Assembly: GCA_015661095.1 (NCBI GenBank)
Contig: JACVQI010000137.1
Location: forward strand, 1-10,558
DNA length: 10,558 nucleotides
Direction of reading: 5' to 3'
Source of the DNA: Gammaproteobacteria bacterium
Lineage (GTDB): Bacteria > Pseudomonadota > Gammaproteobacteria > Eutrophobiales > Eutrophobiaceae
In this document: in pieces, positions 7,367-10,558 of the stretch
Layout of the letters: every line of letters begins with the position of its first letter
How positions within the stretch are numbered: position 1 is the first letter of the stretch
Translations under genes and position numbers: made by a program
The notes under the pieces: model-generated
What the model was told of the DNA's origin: nothing
Seen by the model: only the letters and a program-made list of their open reading frames with translations
Database searches by the model: none

Positions 7367-7543
7367 TAACACAGAGGCACAGAGCACACAGAGGAAAGCA
7401 ATAATTAAATACAGATGTAGGTATGGTTAAACAGTTATGAATCCAACCTTTAATAATTCTTGTCTCGTTTCGCTGCGCTCAATCGCCCGAATTTGTATCA
7501 TTATTTTTTATTAATATCTCTGTGTACTCTGTGCCTCTGTGTT
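7367..7543. mobile_element. Element with 27-bp terminal inverted repeats (CACAGAGG family)
   Basis: The left arm at 7368-7394 begins AACACAGAGGCACAGAG and continues with an ACACAGAG unit. The right arm at 7517-7543 is its reverse complement at 25 of 27 positions. About 120 bp of AT-rich, non-coding sequence lies between, including a degraded REP-like piece. From memory, CACAGAG-rich repeats like this are scattered between genes in many bacteria. Its left edge abuts the point where E2 lipoyl homology ends, and its right edge contributes the TAA stop of the quinoprotein (7543-7545). It encodes no transposase, so it is non-autonomous, or simply two inverted copies of a dispersed repeat. Confidence 0.6.
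7462..7490. repeat. Degraded REP-like repeat inside the inverted-repeat element
   Basis: TTTCGCTGCGCTC at 7468-7480 is the exact reverse complement of the REP-like core at 3351-3363. The flanks (GTCTCG before, ATCGCCCG after) are eroded versions of the GTCGGG/ACCCGAC arms, so the hairpin is weaker than the 3338 copy. It shows that the two intergenic sites share a dispersed repeat family. Confidence 0.5.
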
Positions 7544-9720
7544 TATTCCATGCTGTCATGAGCCCGCTTGATGAGATAGGCCTGAATGGCATCCAGCTCT
7601 TCATGATTATAGGTATCCGCATAGGAGACCATGCCTTTGTCATTGTATAAACCTTTCTCAACGATCTCGAAAAACAATTCATTGCCGAGACTCGGACTAT
7701 AACGAAGATCCGTTATCAGTCCACCGCTCACGACACCACCGCCATGACAGGTACTGCAGGCGCGGTCATAGGCCTGTTTACCGATGGCCAGTTTCGCAGT
7801 ATCCGCCGTCAATTCCGGCGGATTAAGCACCCTGGGCGTTTCCGGCGGCATCGGTGGCAGGGTCGTGGTGCCGCCCAGCTTGAAGGCAATAACCCGGCTG
7901 ATGTTACGCACCGGTCCGGATTTGAAGGCCAGATCGCCGGTGACCAGCGGATAGATGCCACCCCAGCCCGCGGCCACGGCGATGTATTGTTCGCCATCAA
8001 CCTCGTAAGTAATCGGCGCCGCCACTACGCCCGTTTGCACCGGCATAGACCAGAGTTTAGTGCCGTTATCAGCGGTATAGATCACCAGTTCACTCGCCGC
8101 GGTGCCCTGGATGACCAGGTTGCCCGCCGTTGACAGGACTCCGCCATTCCACGGACCGGGATAATTCACCCGCCACGATTCACGTTGCAGGACCGGATCC
8201 CAGGCGGCGAGGTGCCCGGTGACCGAGTCCATAATCTGCTTCTTGACTACAGGGTCCGGTGGCAGATCTGCGGCTCCGAAATCAATGCCGGTATTAAAGG
8301 AGTGCGGTTTTATATTGAGTTGCTGTACCGGCATGTAGACAAACCCGGCATCATTGATGGGAACATAGACCAGCCCGGTCTGGCGGTTATACGACATCGG
8401 ATGCCAGCTATGCGCTCCCGCTGGCCCCGGCACACCGACCCACACTTTGCCGGTCTTGTCATAGCGTGACTCGGGATTTTCCACCGGTCTGCCAGTAGCC
8501 ATATCCACATGGGTAGCCCAGGTGGTAGCTACCACCGGCTGCGCCGAGATCAATGCACCATTGGTACGGTCAACAACATAAAAAAAGCCGTTCTTCGGCA
8601 CCTGCATCAGGACCTTGCGGGTTTGCCCGTTGATTTCCAGATCGGCGAGGATGATATGTTGGGCGGCCGTGAAATCCCAGGTTTCGCCCGGTGTGGTTTG
8701 ATAATGCCAGACATACTCACCGGTCGAGGCGTTCAGGGCGACGATCGATGACAGGAACAGATTATCGCCACCACCCGGACTGCGGATCGACTGGTTCCAG
8801 GGTGCGCCGTTTCCGGTGCCTATGTATAAAAGGTTCAGGTCCGGATCATAGGCCATGGAATCCCAAACCGTGCCGCCGCCGCCATACTTCCACCACTCGC
8901 CATTCCAGGTTTTGGCAGCCTCCGCCAGTATTGGCGCTTCGAAAGGTTGCGAGGGATCGCCAGGCACCGTGTAGAACCGCCATGCCAAAGCCCCAGTCTC
9001 GGCATCATAGGCGGAGACATAGCCGCGTACGCCATATTCCGAACCACCATTACCGATGATGATCTTGCCGTTAATCACGCGCGGTGCGCCGGTGATGGTA
9101 TAAGGTTTGGTGTTATCGATGGTCAATACTTCCCAGGCTGGTTTTCCCGTTGCCGCATCCAGGGCAATCAGACGACCGTCGAGCGTGCCGAAATAGATCG
9201 TGTTGTTCCAGATCGCCACTCCGCGATTGACCACATCACAACAGGCATAGACACCCCAGGATTTCGGTACTTGCGGATCATAGGCCCATTTCAGAGCGCC
9301 GGTTCTGGCATCCAGCGCCTTGACCATGCTCCACGCCGTCGATACATACATGACGCCATCGACGACGATGGGCGTCGATTCCTGCCCACGGCTGCTATCG
9401 AGATCGTAATACCAGGCCAGTCCCAGGTTACTGACATTGCCGGCGTTGATCTGCGCCAGCGGGCTGTAACGCTGTTCATCATAGGTGCGGCCATGCGTCA
9501 GCCAGTTACCGGGTTCACTGTCGGCATTGATGATTCTGTTGCCATCGACGGCGGCCATGGTCGTTGCCGGCGCAACTGCGACAACTGCCTCTTCCGTCGC
9601 CGGCCTGGTCTCAGTTGGCGCTACGGCAGTTTTATCTTCGCTTCCACAACCTGCCAGCAACCATAAGCTTAAAAACACGGCAAGGTGACCGGAACAACGG
9701 AACATTAACGGATAATTCAT
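7543..9720 (-). CDS. PQQ-dependent quinohaemoprotein alcohol dehydrogenase, lipoprotein (type II)
   Basis: The protein has 725 residues: an eight-bladed PQQ propeller joined to a C-terminal cytochrome c domain, as in type II quinohaemoprotein alcohol dehydrogenases. The N-terminus is a lipoprotein signal with lipobox LAGC (C25); the following Gly-Ser suggests outer-membrane sorting facing the periplasm. Seen active-site features are RGQESTP (E114), the adjacent cysteine pair YACC (160-161) that caps PQQ, GTGNGAPWN (N304), and TWDFTAAQ with the likely catalytic base D349. The residue two after D349 is Thr, not Asp, which favours the calcium rather than the lanthanide form. Haem c is bound at CSTCH (655-659), with M697 of KGMVSY as probable axial ligand. 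It oxidises an alcohol to aldehyde or ketone and passes electrons through haem to the respiratory chain. The start ATG has GAGAGAG upstream. It is the first gene of the minus-strand cluster. Confidence 0.92.
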   Translation of the reverse strand: MNYPLMFRCSGHLAVFLSLWLLAGCGSEDKTAVAPTETRPATEEAVVAVAPATTMAAVDGNRIINADSEPGNWLTHGRTYDEQRYSPLAQINAGNVSNLGLAWYYDLDSSRGQESTPIVVDGVMYVSTAWSMVKALDARTGALKWAYDPQVPKSWGVYACCDVVNRGVAIWNNTIYFGTLDGRLIALDAATGKPAWEVLTIDNTKPYTITGAPRVINGKIIIGNGGSEYGVRGYVSAYDAETGALAWRFYTVPGDPSQPFEAPILAEAAKTWNGEWWKYGGGGTVWDSMAYDPDLNLLYIGTGNGAPWNQSIRSPGGGDNLFLSSIVALNASTGEYVWHYQTTPGETWDFTAAQHIILADLEINGQTRKVLMQVPKNGFFYVVDRTNGALISAQPVVATTWATHVDMATGRPVENPESRYDKTGKVWVGVPGPAGAHSWHPMSYNRQTGLVYVPINDAGFVYMPVQQLNIKPHSFNTGIDFGAADLPPDPVVKKQIMDSVTGHLAAWDPVLQRESWRVNYPGPWNGGVLSTAGNLVIQGTAASELVIYTADNGTKLWSMPVQTGVVAAPITYEVDGEQYIAVAAGWGGIYPLVTGDLAFKSGPVRNISRVIAFKLGGTTTLPPMPPETPRVLNPPELTADTAKLAIGKQAYDRACSTCHGGGVVSGGLITDLRYSPSLGNELFFEIVEKGLYNDKGMVSYADTYNHEELDAIQAYLIKRAHDSME

Positions 9721-9804
9721 AAATTACTCTCTCAATTTATTATCAGCACTGGAGCGAAAAATCTGGTACGGAGTTACGACTTGCTCAGTTGGGGAAGTAA
9801 TCAA

Positions 9805-9835
9805 TTTATAATTGTTTTACGTATTATAAAGTCAA
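9805..9835 (-). promoter_or_regulatory. Candidate sigma-70 promoter of the minus-strand cluster
   Basis: Read on the minus strand, TTGACT (9835-9830) is followed after 19 nt by TATAAA (9810-9805). The hexamers are good but the spacer is longer than ideal. Transcription would start near 9797, leaving about 77 nt before the quinoprotein ATG. The site coincides with an inverted repeat (TTTATAAT 9805-9812 and ATTATAAA 9823-9830) that could be an operator or simply overlapping -10-like sequence. Confidence 0.4.
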
Positions 9836-9945
9836 ACCGGCAAATGTCCGCAGCGTAAATTTAATGTGGCTACGGGTGATACTGCAGCTCCGCTTCAGGA
9901 TGTATGGGAAATAATTTTGAATTTAATTTTAGAAACGTATTATAA
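9819..9945. repeat. 11-bp direct repeat in the divergent promoter region
   Basis: ACGTATTATAA occurs at 9819-9829 and again at 9935-9945, 116 bp apart. The first copy overlaps the candidate minus-strand promoter and the second overlaps the -10 of the plus-strand promoter; the second extends into a perfect palindrome TATTATAATA (9938-9947). A shared regulator site is possible. AT-rich bias and -10 resemblance are a sufficient alternative. Confidence 0.4.
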
Positions 9946-9946
9946 T
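9917..9946 (+). promoter_or_regulatory. Sigma-70 promoter of the TonB-dependent receptor
   Basis: TTGAAT (9917-9922), an 18-nt spacer and a consensus TATAAT (9941-9946) form a strong-looking promoter in AT-rich DNA. The predicted start near 9953 gives a leader of about 80 nt before the receptor ATG at 10035. Other promoters in the region are possible. Confidence 0.6.
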
Positions 9947-9978
9947 AGCAACATAAGTGTAATGAATTTGCTGTTTGT

Positions 9979-10038
9979 ATGAATAATGCAACATATCTCG
10001 TTAAGCTGTTATTTATTAATCCTCAGGGGGATTTATGA
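9979..10038 (+). CDS. Possible 19-codon leader ORF overlapping the receptor start
   Basis: ATG 9979 opens MNNATYLVKLLFINPQGDL and stops at TGA 10036-10038, overlapping the receptor ATG as ATGA, the classic coupling arrangement. A shorter ORF (ATG 9962, MNLLFV) ends in a TGA that overlaps this ATG the same way. Neither has a clear ribosome site, whereas the receptor itself has AGGGGGA. It may be chance in a short leader, or a translational control leader. Confidence 0.25.
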   Translation: MNNATYLVKLLFINPQGDL

Positions 10039-10558
10039 AAAATTCCAGTAATCCTAAGAAGCATCTGCCTCTTGCCACCAGGGTGGTTTCAACATTGGTT
10101 GTAGCCAGTGCGATATTAATCGGACCAGCGTCAATTTTTGCGCAGGAAAGCGGTGCGCTCGAAGAAATTATCGTCACCGCCGAGTTCCGGGAAGCAAACG
10201 TGCAGGATACGCCGCTCGCGATCACTGCGGTCAACGCCGAAATGCTGGAAGCGCGCAGCCAGACCAATCTTGCTCAGATCACCGCGCAAGCGCCGAACGT
10301 TTCACTCCGGCCCGCCGGCTCCTCATTTGGTAGCGCCATGGTCGCGTTCATCCGCGGCATTGGCCAGACGGACTTCAATCCCTCCGTGGAGCCGGGTGTC
10401 GGCATCTATGTGGATGATGTCTATTATTCGACCATCACCGGCAACTTGCTGGATCTCATGGATCTGGAGCGCGTCGAAGTCCTGCGCGGTCCGCAGGGAA
10501 CTCTGGCGGGACGCAATTCCATTGGCGGCGCCATCAAACTCTTCACGCGCAAGCCGGA
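10035..10558 (+). CDS. TonB-dependent outer-membrane receptor, N-terminal part (3' end outside window)
   Basis: The first 174 codons are present. The ATG at 10035 has AGGGGGA 4 nt upstream. A Sec signal peptide (KKHLPLATRVV then a hydrophobic core) is likely cleaved at SIFA|QES after residue 36. EEIIVTA (43-49) is the TonB box. The plug domain follows: VQDTPLAITAV, IRGIGQTDFNPSVEPGVGIYVDDVYY, then LERVEVLRGPQGTLAGRNSIGGAIK and the start of FTRKP. The beta-barrel is outside the window. It would use proton-motive force through TonB-ExbB-ExbD to import a substrate too large or scarce for porins. Its divergent position next to the oxidation cluster suggests it imports the cluster's substrate rather than iron, but the plug alone cannot show this. 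Its frame is intact as far as seen. Confidence 0.92.
   Translation, partial: MKNSSNPKKHLPLATRVVSTLVVASAILIGPASIFAQESGALEEIIVTAEFREANVQDTPLAITAVNAEMLEARSQTNLAQITAQAPNVSLRPAGSSFGSAMVAFIRGIGQTDFNPSVEPGVGIYVDDVYYSTITGNLLDLMDLERVEVLRGPQGTLAGRNSIGGAIKLFTRKP

Noticed and set aside
7363..7547. TATT on both sides of the CACAGAGG element as a 4-bp target duplication
   Set aside because: The flanks are AT-rich so a 4-bp match is weak, and a clean insertion with duplication would not explain the missing start of E2.
8947..9666. 239-codon plus-strand frame opposite the quinoprotein
   Set aside because: It is antisense to the propeller and signal region of a clear quinohaemoprotein and has low-complexity, Arg/Ile/Asp-biased composition.

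Overview
The window looks like a piece of a gammaproteobacterial genome. This is inferred from the protein style, a long TonB-dependent receptor of the kind common in marine and environmental Gammaproteobacteria, and a short REP-like hairpin of a type I recall from Gamma- and Betaproteobacteria. No rRNA or taxonomic marker is present, so the assignment is tentative. Coding density is high. Seven genes or gene remnants lie head to tail on the minus strand, and one gene points away from them on the plus strand.

Minus strand, in transcription order: a PQQ- and haem-c-containing alcohol dehydrogenase lipoprotein (9720-7543); the E2 acyltransferase of a 2-oxo acid dehydrogenase complex, lacking the start of its lipoyl domain (7337-6186); its E1 alpha subunit, broken by a frameshift at the TPP site (5938-4980); its E1 beta subunit, intact (4964-3936); a Tat-exported small subunit (3934-3416) and its FAD/[3Fe-4S] GMC dehydrogenase (3322-1772); and an acetolactate-synthase-like TPP enzyme that runs off the left edge (1709-1). 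On the plus strand a TonB-dependent receptor starts at 10035 and runs off the right edge. The 314-bp divergent region (9721-10034) is AT-rich, with a good sigma-70 promoter toward the receptor and a weaker one toward the quinoprotein.

Read together, the locus looks like an uptake-and-oxidation pathway. The receptor imports a substrate through the outer membrane, two periplasmic dehydrogenases (PQQ and FAD) oxidise an alcohol function, and TPP enzymes then handle an oxo or alpha-hydroxyketo intermediate, with an AcoABC-like complex feeding acyl-CoA to central metabolism. The substrate cannot be read from sequence, and I do not recognise this exact combination as a described system.

The dehydrogenase-complex part appears damaged. 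E1 alpha is out of frame just before its GDG motif. The coding homology of E2 stops where a 176-bp element with 27-bp inverted ends begins. A second element, made of five successive near-perfect hairpins with 14-bp inverted ends, sits between E2 and E1 alpha. A REP-like hairpin and heptamer repeats sit between the two GMC subunits. The locus is thus either a catabolic cluster in decay or one whose acyl-CoA step is supplied from elsewhere.
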